Source of the DNA: Maribacter sp. BPC-D8 | GTDB lineage: Bacteria > Bacteroidota > Bacteroidia > Flavobacteriales > Flavobacteriaceae | Assembly (NCBI RefSeq): GCF_035207705.1 | Contig: NZ_CP128187.1 | Span: forward strand, 2,976,001-3,040,000 | Reading direction: 5' to 3' | Length of the DNA stretch: 64,000 nt | Part shown: positions 8,852 to 18,106 of the stretch, in pieces | Layout: every line of letters begins with the position of its first letter | Position numbering within the stretch: position 1 is the stretch's first letter | Position numbers and translations under genes: made by a program | The notes under the pieces: model-generated | The model's input: the letters and a program-made list of their open reading frames with translations, nothing else | Databases searched by the model: none | What the model was told of the DNA's origin: nothing

Positions 8852-9307
8852 GTGGATACATTAAGTTATAAGACCGTTTCGGCCAACAGAACAACTGTCA
8901 ACAAAGAGTGGTTATTGGTAGATGCCGAAGGAGAAACATTAGGACGCATGGCTTCTAAAGTCGCCTATTTGTTAAGAGGAAAGCACAAACCAAGTTTCAC
9001 CCCTCACGTAGATTGTGGTGATAATGTTGTTATTATCAACGCAGAGAAGATTGTTCTTTCAGGAAACAAGTGGTCTGATAAAACCTACTTGAGATATACT
9101 GGCTACCCAGGTGGTCAACGTTCTACTACCGTAAAACAATTATTGGATAAAAATCCAGAAGGTATTCTTGAAAAAGCGATCAAAGGTATGTTACCTAAGA
9201 ACAGACTAGGTGCTGAGCTTTTCAGAAACCTAAAAGTTTACGCAGGTACAGTACACGGTCAGGAAGCTCAAAAACCTACTGTTGTTAATTTAAAAGACAT
9301 TAAATAA
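8852..9307 (+). CDS. rplM: 50S ribosomal protein L13
   Basis: 151 residues, the usual length. Family motifs visible: [16 protein letters not shown] near the N-terminus, a central [10 protein letters not shown] stretch (residues about 86-92) and GMLPKNRLG (about 112-120). It begins at a GTG codon (8852). In-frame alternatives downstream would cut into the conserved N-terminal strand, so GTG is the best start. Its stop is 1 nt from rpsI, the conserved L13-S9 pair. A perfect Bacteroidota promoter lies upstream. Confidence 0.98.
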   Translation: MDTLSYKTVSANRTTVNKEWLLVDAEGETLGRMASKVAYLLRGKHKPSFTPHVDCGDNVVIINAEKIVLSGNKWSDKTYLRYTGYPGGQRSTTVKQLLDKNPEGILEKAIKGMLPKNRLGAELFRNLKVYAGTVHGQEAQKPTVVNLKDIK

Positions 9308-9308
9308 G

Positions 9309-9695
9309 ATGGAAGTAATTCATAAAATTGGTCGTAGAAAGACCGCTGTAGCGAGAATATATCTTTCTGATGGTAATGGTGATATCACTATTAACAACAA
9401 AGATTTAAGTGTATACTTTCCAACTGCAACACTTCAATACAAAGTAAAACAACCTTTCACTTTAACTGAAAGCTTAGATACTTACGACGTAAAAGTAAAT
9501 GTTTACGGTGGTGGTATTACTGGTCAAGCAGAGGCTATTCGTCTTGCTTTATCTAGAGCAATGTGTGAGATTGATGCTGAGAACAGAATTATTTTGAAGC
9601 CAGAAGGTCTTTTAACTAGAGATCCAAGAATGGTTGAACGTAAGAAATTCGGTCAGAAGAAAGCACGTAAAAAATTCCAATTCTCGAAACGTTAA
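9309..9695 (+). CDS. rpsI: 30S ribosomal protein S9
   Basis: 128 residues. It carries the S9 hallmarks: N-terminal IGRRKTAVARIYL, central GGGITGQAEAIRLALSRA, and the basic C-terminal tail ERKKFGQKKARKKFQFSKR that reaches the P-site tRNA. It follows rplM after one base and is followed by a strong terminator, so rplM-rpsI form a self-contained bicistronic unit separate from rpsB-tsf. Confidence 0.98.
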   Translation: MEVIHKIGRRKTAVARIYLSDGNGDITINNKDLSVYFPTATLQYKVKQPFTLTESLDTYDVKVNVYGGGITGQAEAIRLALSRAMCEIDAENRIILKPEGLLTRDPRMVERKKFGQKKARKKFQFSKR

Positions 9696-9711
9696 TTCGA
9701 GTTACAAGATT

Positions 9712-9745
9712 AATAGGCATCCTTTTTGGGTGCCTATTTTTATAT
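9712..9745 (+). terminator. Terminator after rplM-rpsI
   Basis: An 11-bp stem, AATAGGCATCC (9712-9722) with GGGTGCCTATT (9728-9738, one G-U), a 5-nt T loop and a following TTTTTA run, 17 nt after the rpsI stop. Confidence 0.85.
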
Positions 9746-9847
9746 TTTATCAAACTGGATAATCCAGAGTATTAACAAGTTCATTGAAAGTCCTTTTGGG
9801 GACAATTAAAAATCCTTTAATCACTTAAAATTAAGGGTAAGATTAGT

Positions 9848-9904
9848 TTAGCATCTAAATGATGAAGGCTTTTGCTCATGCAAATACCACTTTATCATTG
9901 CTAA
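9848..9904 (+). promoter_or_regulatory. Nested hairpin leader upstream of rpsB
   Basis: Three nested stems: TTAGC (9848-9852) with GCTAA (9900-9904), AATGAT (9858-9863) with ATCATT (9894-9899), and TTTGC (9871-9875) with GCAAA (9880-9884). The two outer 3' arms are contiguous. The structure ends 27 nt before the rpsB ATG and overlaps a 21-codon ORF whose start codon is buried in the middle stem. An r-protein or translation-coupled leader is inferred. Confidence 0.45.
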
Positions 9905-9924
9905 TTCATAAGAACGTAAACTAA
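9859..9924 (+). CDS. Possible 21-codon leader peptide upstream of rpsB
   Basis: A short ORF begins ATG ATG AAG and encodes MMKAFAHANTTLSLL followed by six more residues. Its TAA ends 7 nt before the rpsB start codon. Its start codon lies in the 5' arm of the middle stem of the leader hairpin, so translating it would open that structure. No homology is claimed. The case rests on position, spacing and overlap with the RNA fold; chance is possible for an ORF this short. Confidence 0.3.
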   Translation: MMKAFAHANTTLSLLIHKNVN

Positions 9925-9931
9925 ATTTAAA

Positions 9932-11041
9932 ATGGCGAGAGTCGAAGTAAAACAATTATTAGAAGCAGGTGTACATTTTGGTCACCTAACAAGAAAGTGG
10001 AATCCGAACATGGCTCCTTACATCTACATGGAGCGTAATGGTATTCACGTAATCAACCTTTACAAAACTGTTGCAAAATTAGACGAGACCAATGAGGCTC
10101 TTAGCAAAATTGCAGCATCAGGTAGAAAAATACTTTTCGTAGCTACCAAAAAACAAGCAAAAGATATCGTTGCCGAAAAAGCAGCAGCAGTAAACATGCC
10201 TTACATCACAGAAAGATGGCCAGGTGGTATGTTAACAAACTTCGTTACAATTCGTAAAGCTGTTAAGAAAATGGCTACTATCGATCGTATGAAGAAAGAT
10301 GGTACTTTCCTTACACTATCTAAAAAAGAAAGATTGCAAGTTGACCGTTTGCGTGCAAAATTAGAAAAAAACTTAGGTTCTATTTCTGAAATGACTCGTT
10401 TACCAGGTGCATTGTTCATCGTTGATACAATGAGAGAACACATTGCAGTTAAAGAAGCTCAAAAATTAAACATTCCTATTTTCGCAATGGTAGATACCAA
10501 CTGTGACCCTAGAGATGTAGATTACCTTATACCTTCTAATGATGATGCTTCTAAGTCAATTGACATCATTATGACAGAAGTTACAAATGCAGTTGCTGAA
10601 GGTCTTGCTGAACGTAAGGCTGAAAAAGGTGACGCATCTGAAGGTAAATCTGAGAAAAAAGATAAAGCTCCAAAGAAAAAGGTTACTGCTGAAAAGCCAG
10701 AACCAACTCCAGAAAAAGCTGAACCAGAAGTGATAGCTGAGCCAGAAGTTAAGGCTGAACCAGTAGTTGCTAAAGCTGCTAAAGTTGAAGCTGACGATTT
10801 AACTAAAGTTGAAGGTATCGGACCTAAAGCTGCTGAAGCATTAGTTGCTGCAGGTATTACTACTTTCGCTGACCTTTCTAAAGGAGAAGCTGAAAAAATC
10901 AAAGAAATCTTAACAGAAGCAAGTTCAAGAATGGCTCATTTAGATCCTACTTCTTGGCCAAAACAAGCTAAAATGGCTGCTGATGGTAAATGGGATGAGC
11001 TTAAAGAGTGGCAAGACAACACTAAAGGTGGTGTAGAATAA
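9932..11041 (+). CDS. rpsB: 30S ribosomal protein S2 with C-terminal helix-hairpin-helix extension
   Basis: 369 residues, over 100 longer than a typical S2 (about 240). Residues 1 to about 235 are canonical S2: LLEAGVHFGHLTRKWNPNM, ERWPGGMLTNF, FIVDTMREHIAVKEA, DTNCDPRDVDYLIPSNDDA. A charged Lys/Glu/Pro/Ala linker follows (about 236-287), then a compact domain at 288-369 with a helix-hairpin-helix (LTKVEGIGPKAAEALVAAG) and a terminal TSWPKQAKMAADGKWDEL helix. A similar tail is known to me on ribosomal protein L21 of some Bacteroidota. The extension is in frame with the same codon style, so it is not an artefact. rpsB-tsf is the usual pair, with a 70-nt gap. Confidence 0.96.
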   Translation: MARVEVKQLLEAGVHFGHLTRKWNPNMAPYIYMERNGIHVINLYKTVAKLDETNEALSKIAASGRKILFVATKKQAKDIVAEKAAAVNMPYITERWPGGMLTNFVTIRKAVKKMATIDRMKKDGTFLTLSKKERLQVDRLRAKLEKNLGSISEMTRLPGALFIVDTMREHIAVKEAQKLNIPIFAMVDTNCDPRDVDYLIPSNDDASKSIDIIMTEVTNAVAEGLAERKAEKGDASEGKSEKKDKAPKKKVTAEKPEPTPEKAEPEVIAEPEVKAEPVVAKAAKVEADDLTKVEGIGPKAAEALVAAGITTFADLSKGEAEKIKEILTEASSRMAHLDPTSWPKQAKMAADGKWDELKEWQDNTKGGVE

Positions 11042-11111
11042 GTTATTCTATTTTTGATATAAATAAATCTAAGAACAACCCATTAAAACGGGTATACTAA
11101 AAGAAAATAAA

Positions 11112-12077
11112 ATGGCAAAAATTACCGCCGCAGAAGTAAATAAATTAAGAAAGGCGACTGGCGCTGGAATGATGGATTGTAAAAACGCTTTGGTTGAGGC
11201 CGAAGGTGATTTTGACAAAGCTATTGAAGTGCTTCGTAAAAAAGGACAGAAAGTAGCAGCAAAAAGAGCAGACAGAGATTCTTCTGAAGGTGCTGCTATT
11301 GCTAAGTTAAATTCTGACGAAACTGTTGGTGTTGCTATAGTACTTGGTTGTGAAACCGATTTCGTTGGTAAAAACGAGAACTTTATTACTCTTGCTAACC
11401 AATTAGCTGAAAAAGCACTTAACTGCAACTCTAAAGAAGAGCTTTTAGCTGCTGATTTTGGAGGTATGACAGTTGCTGAAAAATTAGTTGAGCAAACTGG
11501 TGTTATTGGTGAAAAATTAGAAATCACAGCTTTTGAAAAATTAGAAGCACCTTATGTTGGTTCTTACGTTCACATTAACAAGATTGCTGCTTTAGTTGGT
11601 CTTTCTGCAAAAGTTGAAACTGCTGATGTATTAGCAAAAGACGTTTCTATGCAGGTTGCATCAATGGGCGCAACTACATTATCTTATAAAGATTTTGATC
11701 CTGCATTTGTTGCAGCTGAAACAGAAGCTAGAATTGCTGTTATTGAAAAAGATAACGAAGAACTAGGTCGTTTAGGCAAGACGCTTAAAAACGTACCTCA
11801 GTACATTTCTATGGCGCAATTAACTCCAGAAGTTATTGCACAAGCTGAAGAAGATGCTAAGGCGCAGTTAAAAGCAGAAGGTAAACCAGAGCAAATTTGG
11901 GATAAAATTCTTCCTGGTAAATTAGAAAGATTCATATCTGACAATACTACTTTGGACCAAGAACAATGTTTATTAGACCAAAACTTCATTAAAGATGAGA
12001 AAATCAACGTAGCTAAATATGTTGAATCTCATGGTGATGTTTCTGTTTTAGATTTTAAACGTGTAAGCGTAGGTTAA
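11112..12077 (+). CDS. tsf: Elongation factor Ts
   Basis: 321 residues. It is the guanine-nucleotide exchange factor for EF-Tu. The N-terminal UBA-like domain VNKLRKATGAGMMDCKNAL (residues about 7-25) and the core motif CETDFVGKNENF (about 80-91) are clear, with the dimerisation region and a C-terminal QNFIKDEKINVAKYV helix present. It lies directly downstream of rpsB, as in most bacteria, and is followed by a strong terminator. No odd residues noted. Confidence 0.98.
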   Translation: MAKITAAEVNKLRKATGAGMMDCKNALVEAEGDFDKAIEVLRKKGQKVAAKRADRDSSEGAAIAKLNSDETVGVAIVLGCETDFVGKNENFITLANQLAEKALNCNSKEELLAADFGGMTVAEKLVEQTGVIGEKLEITAFEKLEAPYVGSYVHINKIAALVGLSAKVETADVLAKDVSMQVASMGATTLSYKDFDPAFVAAETEARIAVIEKDNEELGRLGKTLKNVPQYISMAQLTPEVIAQAEEDAKAQLKAEGKPEQIWDKILPGKLERFISDNTTLDQEQCLLDQNFIKDEKINVAKYVESHGDVSVLDFKRVSVG

Positions 12078-12099
12078 TTACAATACAACTAACTCAATA

Positions 12100-12137
12100 A
12101 AAAACCGTCTTACTGTAAAAAGTAGACGGTTTTTTTA
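12100..12137 (+). terminator. Terminator after rpsB-tsf
   Basis: The stem AAAAACCGTCTTACT pairs with AGTAGACGGTTTTT (one bulged T) around GTAAAA and ends in a long T-run. It starts 23 nt after the tsf stop and may also serve the convergent peptidase gene. Confidence 0.85.
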
Positions 12138-12160
12138 TTTCATTATATTTTAGCTATTAC

Positions 12161-14032
12161 CTAATTCTTCAACCAGGCATTTCGCAAGGCTATTGTTTCT
12201 TCAGTAACGCCTTCTAAAGCAACTATCTTCTTAACCTGCTTTACCGGTTGACCAACAGGTCCAGCAACAGAAATCATTTCACCATCTCTTTCAACAGTCA
12301 TACTAACAACACTTTCTGGAGTCCAACCAAAACTCTCCCCTATTATAGGACGAAGTGTTTCTAAATTAATTTCTTGTTCATTTATAGTTCTAAAAATATC
12401 ACCGCCTTTTAATTTTAAATCATTGAAGAAAGAATTCAATTCAATATTTTCACGAATAAACACGACACTATCATTTTGAACATCCACATCCATATATGGC
12501 ACTTGACCATCAAAAAAGTAACCAGTAGGCTCCTCAACATCTTTAATAGCTAAACCAACCTTAGCAAAAAAGGCATCATAATCAATAGGCGTAGTACCAA
12601 TTACATGTTCCTTAAAGAACACATCTACTTCTGGATAGGTCATAGAAACGATTTCAGGAAACAAAGCTTCATCTTCAAAAGGAATATCGGTACCGTATTT
12701 TTTAGATAATTCTTTCATTAACCAAAGCATCCCTTTTTCACCATTACTTTTTTCTCTTAAAATAATATCAAGACACATATTAATTAAAGCGCCCTTCTCA
12801 TATACATTGGCATAATTAGGCTCATAAGGCTGTTCTAATATATTTTTACTCATTACAGTAAAAGACATACTATCATCATAAAATTTAGAATTAGTGATTT
12901 TACCTAGCATACGCTCATAAAAATCTTCCTCAGAAATTAGACCTTGCTGAATCTGAAACAGGTTGGCGAAATATTCTGTAGTACCCTCATACATCCATAA
13001 GTGTTCTGACATTTTTGGATCATTGAAATCGAAATACTGAATCTCTTTAGAATGAACGGATAGCGGAGTAACAATATGAAAAAACTCATGAGAAACCACA
13101 TCTACCATAGCTTGTTCTAATCGACCAACATCCATTGCCTCTGGCAATATAACCACTGTAGAAGTATGATGCTCTAAAGCTCCATAACCATGAGCATCTG
13201 GTATATTAACATCAGACATATATAATAAAATATTATATTCTTTTGTACTATCGACATCACCCAAAAACTTCTTTTGAGCACCCATCATAGCAACCATTCT
13301 ATCTTTTAAATCTGCCGCTTTATAAACGCCAGTCGGAGAATACAGACTAAGTGTTACTGTAATACCATTAATCTCAAAAGTTTCTGTATTTGGTTTAGCA
13401 TACATTATAGGGTTGTCGATCACTTCAAAATAACGCTTAGCAGTAAAAGCATCTAAAAGCGGATCAATCTTTTCACCTACCTCACTTGAAAGTGTCGTAG
13501 TAGCAATTAAATCAGCTGGCTTTTTAATTTGTATAGTATACGGTATTTCTTTAAATCCGTCAAAATAACCCACAAATCCGTGAAGGTTAAGCATAAAATT
13601 ACTTCCCTCGGCAATGTTAGTACCTGCAGGCGAAAAAACCGCATCTTCAACATCATTCTCAGTGTCATAAGTATCATTAACCCAATATTGCACCTTTTCT
13701 AATTGAACGGCGCCAGTGATACTCCAAGTGTTATCATCAAGTTTCGTGCTATTTAATAAATTACCCTTATAATCAAGAGCCTCAAAATCATCAATATATT
13801 GTCCATAATTATCTGAACTATACGTACCCGGGACAGTTTTAGGTATTCTGAATAACACCGTAGAAGTAGTAAACGCACCAGGGTTTACAACCACCTGAAC
13901 CTTGTCGTCAACAACATTTACCAAATCTATAGAAGTAACAACTGGGCTATTTTCTACCGACAAAAGCGCCTTACCTGCCCCACAGGCATTTAATATTAGG
14001 GCAAAAGCAATAATTAAAACATTTTTCTTCAT
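12161..14032 (-). CDS. M61-like (glycyl aminopeptidase-type) metallopeptidase lipoprotein
   Basis: 623 residues from the ATG at 14032. The upstream in-frame ATGs (14044, 14062, 14074) precede the clean lipoprotein signal MKKNVLIIAFALILNACG (Cys17). Domain order: an N-terminal M61 beta domain (to about 240), then the zinc site HEFFH in VVSHEFFHIVTPLSV with the downstream Glu ligand in MYEGTTEYF, then a C-terminal PDZ-like domain (about 525-600, LKGGDIFRTINEQEINLETL). Probably a periplasm-facing or surface peptidase. It is transcribed against the ribosomal cluster and sits between tsf and pyrH, which are often adjacent in bacteria. Substrate unknown. Confidence 0.88.
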   Translation of the reverse strand: MKKNVLIIAFALILNACGAGKALLSVENSPVVTSIDLVNVVDDKVQVVVNPGAFTTSTVLFRIPKTVPGTYSSDNYGQYIDDFEALDYKGNLLNSTKLDDNTWSITGAVQLEKVQYWVNDTYDTENDVEDAVFSPAGTNIAEGSNFMLNLHGFVGYFDGFKEIPYTIQIKKPADLIATTTLSSEVGEKIDPLLDAFTAKRYFEVIDNPIMYAKPNTETFEINGITVTLSLYSPTGVYKAADLKDRMVAMMGAQKKFLGDVDSTKEYNILLYMSDVNIPDAHGYGALEHHTSTVVILPEAMDVGRLEQAMVDVVSHEFFHIVTPLSVHSKEIQYFDFNDPKMSEHLWMYEGTTEYFANLFQIQQGLISEEDFYERMLGKITNSKFYDDSMSFTVMSKNILEQPYEPNYANVYEKGALINMCLDIILREKSNGEKGMLWLMKELSKKYGTDIPFEDEALFPEIVSMTYPEVDVFFKEHVIGTTPIDYDAFFAKVGLAIKDVEEPTGYFFDGQVPYMDVDVQNDSVVFIRENIELNSFFNDLKLKGGDIFRTINEQEINLETLRPIIGESFGWTPESVVSMTVERDGEMISVAGPVGQPVKQVKKIVALEGVTEETIALRNAWLKN

Positions 14033-14119
14033 AAAAAACTTCATAAGTGAATATTTAAACATCAATGATATCAAAGATAGATAATATGTTACGACCCAAA
14101 CTTAGCGAATTAAGTAATG

Positions 14120-14171
14120 GTTCAATTAAATATTGAACGTACCCATCAAATATTTTCATTATTTTTGATGG
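14120..14171. promoter_or_regulatory. Two inverted repeats in the peptidase-pyrH divergent gap
   Basis: GTTCAAT (14120-14126) with ATTGAAC (14132-14138), and CCATCAAA (14143-14150) with TTTGATGG (14164-14171). The second ends 16 nt before the pyrH ATG with no T-run after it. Either could be an operator or an RNA leader hairpin. Confidence 0.4.
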
Positions 14172-14178
14172 CAAATAA

Positions 14179-14895
<717 letters not shown>

Positions 14896-14940
14896 ATATT
14901 GGTATAGTTTATGTTATTGCGATAGTAATATACTTATTAT

Positions 14941-15495
14941 ATGAACGAAGAAGTAGAATTTGTTTTAGACGCTACAAAAGAAGGCATGAACGCCGCTATA
15001 GCTCACTTAGAACGCGCATTTTTAAAGATTAGAGCCGGTAAAGCTAGCCCTGCAATGTTATCAGCTGTAATGGTTGATTATTATGGATCACAAACTCCGT
15101 TATCTCAGGTAGCTAATGTGAACACCCCAGACGGTAGAACTATTTCTGTTCAACCATGGGAAAAAAACATGCTTCAAGAAATTGAAAAAGCGATAATGAA
15201 CGCGAACCTAGGTTTTAACCCTATGAACAATGGCGATCTGATTATCATCAACGTTCCACCATTGACCGAAGAGCGTAGAATACAGCTTACAAAACAAGCT
15301 AAGGCAGAAGCAGAACATGCAAAAGTTGGCGTACGAAGTGCAAGACAAGACGCAAATAAAGAAATTAAGGATTTAGATATTTCTGAAGACCTTCAAAAAA
15401 ATGCCACTGCCGATGTACAAGATTTAACTGATATTTTTTCAAAAAAAATTGAAGATTTCTTGGATAAAAAAGAGGCGGAAATAATGAAAGTATAA
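14941..15495 (+). CDS. frr: Ribosome recycling factor
   Basis: 184 residues, standard length. It disassembles post-termination ribosomes together with EF-G. The head-to-tail signature is present: LERAFLKIRAGKASPAML, VNTPDGRTISVQPWEKNML, PMNNGDLIIINVPPLTEERR, and the C-terminal helix with EAEIMKV. It follows pyrH and ends with a clear rho-independent terminator 23 nt after the stop. Confidence 0.98.
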   Translation: MNEEVEFVLDATKEGMNAAIAHLERAFLKIRAGKASPAMLSAVMVDYYGSQTPLSQVANVNTPDGRTISVQPWEKNMLQEIEKAIMNANLGFNPMNNGDLIIINVPPLTEERRIQLTKQAKAEAEHAKVGVRSARQDANKEIKDLDISEDLQKNATADVQDLTDIFSKKIEDFLDKKEAEIMKV

Positions 15496-15517
15496 TCGAA
15501 AGATTTATAATTATCAT

Positions 15518-15552
15518 ATAAAGCTACCCTAGATAGGTAGCTTTATTTTTTT
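15518..15552 (+). terminator. Terminator after pyrH-frr
   Basis: The stem AAAGCTACC (15520-15528) pairs perfectly with GGTAGCTTT (15536-15544) around a 7-nt loop and is followed by ATTTTTTT. Confidence 0.9.
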
Positions 15553-15599
15553 GTAAAAAATTTAAACTTTTCAATTTAGGAACAGATGTAGCTAATAGT

Positions 15600-15607
15600 T
15601 ACCTTTG
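15600..15607 (+). promoter_or_regulatory. -7 promoter element before the MMPL gene
   Basis: TACCTTTG matches the Bacteroidota -7 consensus TAnnTTTG and lies 18 nt before the ATG at 15626. No good -33 TTTG is seen at 19-nt spacing. Its TTG could be misread as a start codon. Confidence 0.6.
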
Positions 15608-15625
15608 CGACCTGCAAAAACAGTT

Positions 15626-18016
15626 ATGGTAGCTAAACTAACGAAGGGATTTTGGCCTAAAACGGCAAACATAATTCTACGAAATAGAATCCTAATTTTA
15701 CTCTTGATTGCCGCATTTACCATTTTCATGGGATGGCAATGGCAATATATGCGTTTTTCAAGCTCGCAGACAAACCTACTACCAGATGACCACCCTGTAA
15801 ATATTCAATATCAAGATTTTCTTAGCAAATTTGGTGAAGAAGGTAATGCAGTCGTTTTTGCCGTACGTGACAGTGCTCTATTTACACCTGAAAATTTTAA
15901 CCGTTGGAATAAATTAAGTAAACAACTTGCTGCATTTCCAGAGGTAGAATTTGTTATCTCAACCGACAATTTAAAAGAGTTAATTAAAGATAACGAAAAG
16001 CAAGAGTTTGTAATGCGCCCCTTAATAAACGGCGAACTAAAGACTAAAAAGGAAATAGACAGTATCACCAATCATTTATTTAACGACCTCCCTTTCTACG
16101 ACAACCTTCTATATAATAAAGAAAGCAAAACAATAAGAACTATTGTTAATCTAGATAAGGACATCGTCAATACCTCGGTCAGAAAAGACTTTATTTTACA
16201 AGATGTAAATACCCTAGTTAAAAAGTTTGAAGAAGAGACAAATTTAGATGTTCACATATCTGGCATGCCCTATGTAAGGACAATGAATTCTCAGAATATT
16301 ATTGATGAAATCGGTAAATTTATTCTGGCCGCTCTTGGTGTTACCTCATTAATTTTCTTCTTTTTCTTTAGAAGTATTCGAGCTACAATCATCTCTATGT
16401 GTGTAGTGATAATTGGCGTAATGTGGGCTTTTGGTTTGCTTGGGTTATTACAATATGAAATTACGGTTCTTACAGCACTTATACCGCCTCTAATTATTGT
16501 TATAGGCATACCCAACTGCATCTTCTTAATAAATAAATACCAACAAGAAGTAAAGAAACACGGTAATCAGGCACTTTCATTACAACGCGTTATTTCTAAA
16601 ATTGGAAATGCGACGTTGATGACAAATATTACAACAGCATCGGGTTTTGCTACTTTCATTGTAACCGATAGTACGTTATTAAAAGAATTTGGTATTGTTG
16701 CCTCTATTAATATCTTAGGCATATTTGTATTATCGTTACTTATCATCCCTATTGTTTATAGCTTTATGCCGCTACCAAAAACAAAGCATTTAAAACACTT
16801 AAACAAAAAATGGATCGATGCCTTTGTTCAATGGATGGAACGTATTGTAAGACATAGAAGAATTACTGTTTATATTGTTTCTATTTCTCTACTTGTTATA
16901 AGTATTATTGGTATTTATCAGATAAGAATATCAGGCAGCCCTATTGAAGATATGCCGAAGAATGCTGAATTTTTTCATGACATTCGCTTTTTTGAAAAAG
17001 AGTTCAAAGGTATTATGCCCGTTGAAATCGTTGTAGATACAAAAGCTCCAAAAGGTGTTTTAAAACCTGTGACTCTAAAGCGTATGAATCAGCTTGGGGA
17101 GGTTATAGAAGAAATACCAGAACTTTCAACTCCCGTATCTGTCGTGAATTTGGTAAAGTATTCTAAGCAGGCGTTCTATAATGGAATTCCAAAATATTAT
17201 CAATTACCCACTAGTCAAGAAAATACATTCATTATGGATGTTGCCCGTAAATCTGGTGATAATGGAGATTTATTAAAATCATTTGTTGACAGCACTGGCC
17301 AAACAGCTAGAATAACCACCTTCATGCGAGATGTCAACACCAGCCGCATGGAAGAAATAGAACAGCGGTTACAAGAGAATATCACGAAAATATTCCCTGC
17401 AGAGCGTTACAACGTTTACATGACTGGTAGTGCTTTGTTATTCTTAAAAGGAACAAAGTATCTTGTTAAAAATCTAATTATGTCTCTTGCTTTGGCGATC
17501 GGCCTAATTGCATTATTCATGGCTTATTTATTTAGGTCATTCAGAATGATTGTTATTTCATTGATACCTAATCTATTGCCCTTAGTCATAACCGCTGGTA
17601 TAATGGGCTTTGTAGGCGTACCTATAAAACCATCTACTATATTAGTTTTTAGTATTGCATTTGGTATTTCGGTCGATGACACCATACACTTTCTCGCGAA
17701 GTATAGGCAAGAACTTACGGCAAATAACTGGCGAATAGAAAAATCGGTTTACAATGCACTAAGAGAAACTGGCGTAAGTATGTTCTATACCTCTATAGTA
17801 TTATTCTTCGGCTTCTCTGTCTTTGTAATCTCTAATTTCGGTGGTACGGTCGCACTAGGTTCACTAGTTTCTGCAACGCTATTACTTGCGATGTTGGCTA
17901 ATTTAATTCTGTTACCTTCTTTACTATTATCATTAGAAAAAAGTATAGCAAATAAGCAAACACTTAAAAAGCCGCAAATAGATATTTTACCACAAGATGA
18001 AAATAATAACCAATAA
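15626..18016 (+). CDS. RND/MMPL-family membrane exporter
   Basis: 796 residues from the ATG at 15626; an upstream in-frame TTG (15605) lies inside a -7 promoter element and is rejected. Two repeats of one transmembrane helix, a large periplasmic loop and a five-helix bundle are visible: first helix at about 20-40 (ILILLLIAAFTIFMGW), bundle about 225-385; second half starts at about 415 with its bundle at about 620-775. SSD/MMPL motifs include GIPNCIFLINKY and the C-terminal FGISVDDTIHFLAKYR. Such proteins are related to hydrophobic-molecule exporters (lipids, hopanoids). No partner fusion protein lies next to it. Substrate unknown. Confidence 0.9.
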   Translation: MVAKLTKGFWPKTANIILRNRILILLLIAAFTIFMGWQWQYMRFSSSQTNLLPDDHPVNIQYQDFLSKFGEEGNAVVFAVRDSALFTPENFNRWNKLSKQLAAFPEVEFVISTDNLKELIKDNEKQEFVMRPLINGELKTKKEIDSITNHLFNDLPFYDNLLYNKESKTIRTIVNLDKDIVNTSVRKDFILQDVNTLVKKFEEETNLDVHISGMPYVRTMNSQNIIDEIGKFILAALGVTSLIFFFFFRSIRATIISMCVVIIGVMWAFGLLGLLQYEITVLTALIPPLIIVIGIPNCIFLINKYQQEVKKHGNQALSLQRVISKIGNATLMTNITTASGFATFIVTDSTLLKEFGIVASINILGIFVLSLLIIPIVYSFMPLPKTKHLKHLNKKWIDAFVQWMERIVRHRRITVYIVSISLLVISIIGIYQIRISGSPIEDMPKNAEFFHDIRFFEKEFKGIMPVEIVVDTKAPKGVLKPVTLKRMNQLGEVIEEIPELSTPVSVVNLVKYSKQAFYNGIPKYYQLPTSQENTFIMDVARKSGDNGDLLKSFVDSTGQTARITTFMRDVNTSRMEEIEQRLQENITKIFPAERYNVYMTGSALLFLKGTKYLVKNLIMSLALAIGLIALFMAYLFRSFRMIVISLIPNLLPLVITAGIMGFVGVPIKPSTILVFSIAFGISVDDTIHFLAKYRQELTANNWRIEKSVYNALRETGVSMFYTSIVLFFGFSVFVISNFGGTVALGSLVSATLLLAMLANLILLPSLLLSLEKSIANKQTLKKPQIDILPQDENNNQ

Positions 18017-18073
18017 AATTATTTAACCCTTGTTTATATCGCTTTTTAAACCCTCTATTTTTTAACAAAATCC

Positions 18074-18081
18074 TATCTTTG
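18074..18081 (+). promoter_or_regulatory. -7 promoter element before asnS
   Basis: TATCTTTG matches TAnnTTTG and lies 25 nt upstream of the asnS ATG. The -33 region is T-rich but has no TTTG at the ideal spacing. Confidence 0.6.
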
Positions 18082-18106
18082 GGACTTTAATTTTCAATTC
18101 AACATC

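Noticed and set aside
10522-10902. 126-residue minus-strand ORF antisense to rpsB
   Set aside because: Ala/Ser-rich low-complexity shadow of the Glu/Lys/Ala linker of S2; no start context or motif.
15605-15625. Possible TTG start of the MMPL gene adding seven residues
   Set aside because: The TTG is the end of a perfect -7 promoter element (TACCTTTG), so it cannot lie within the translated mRNA.
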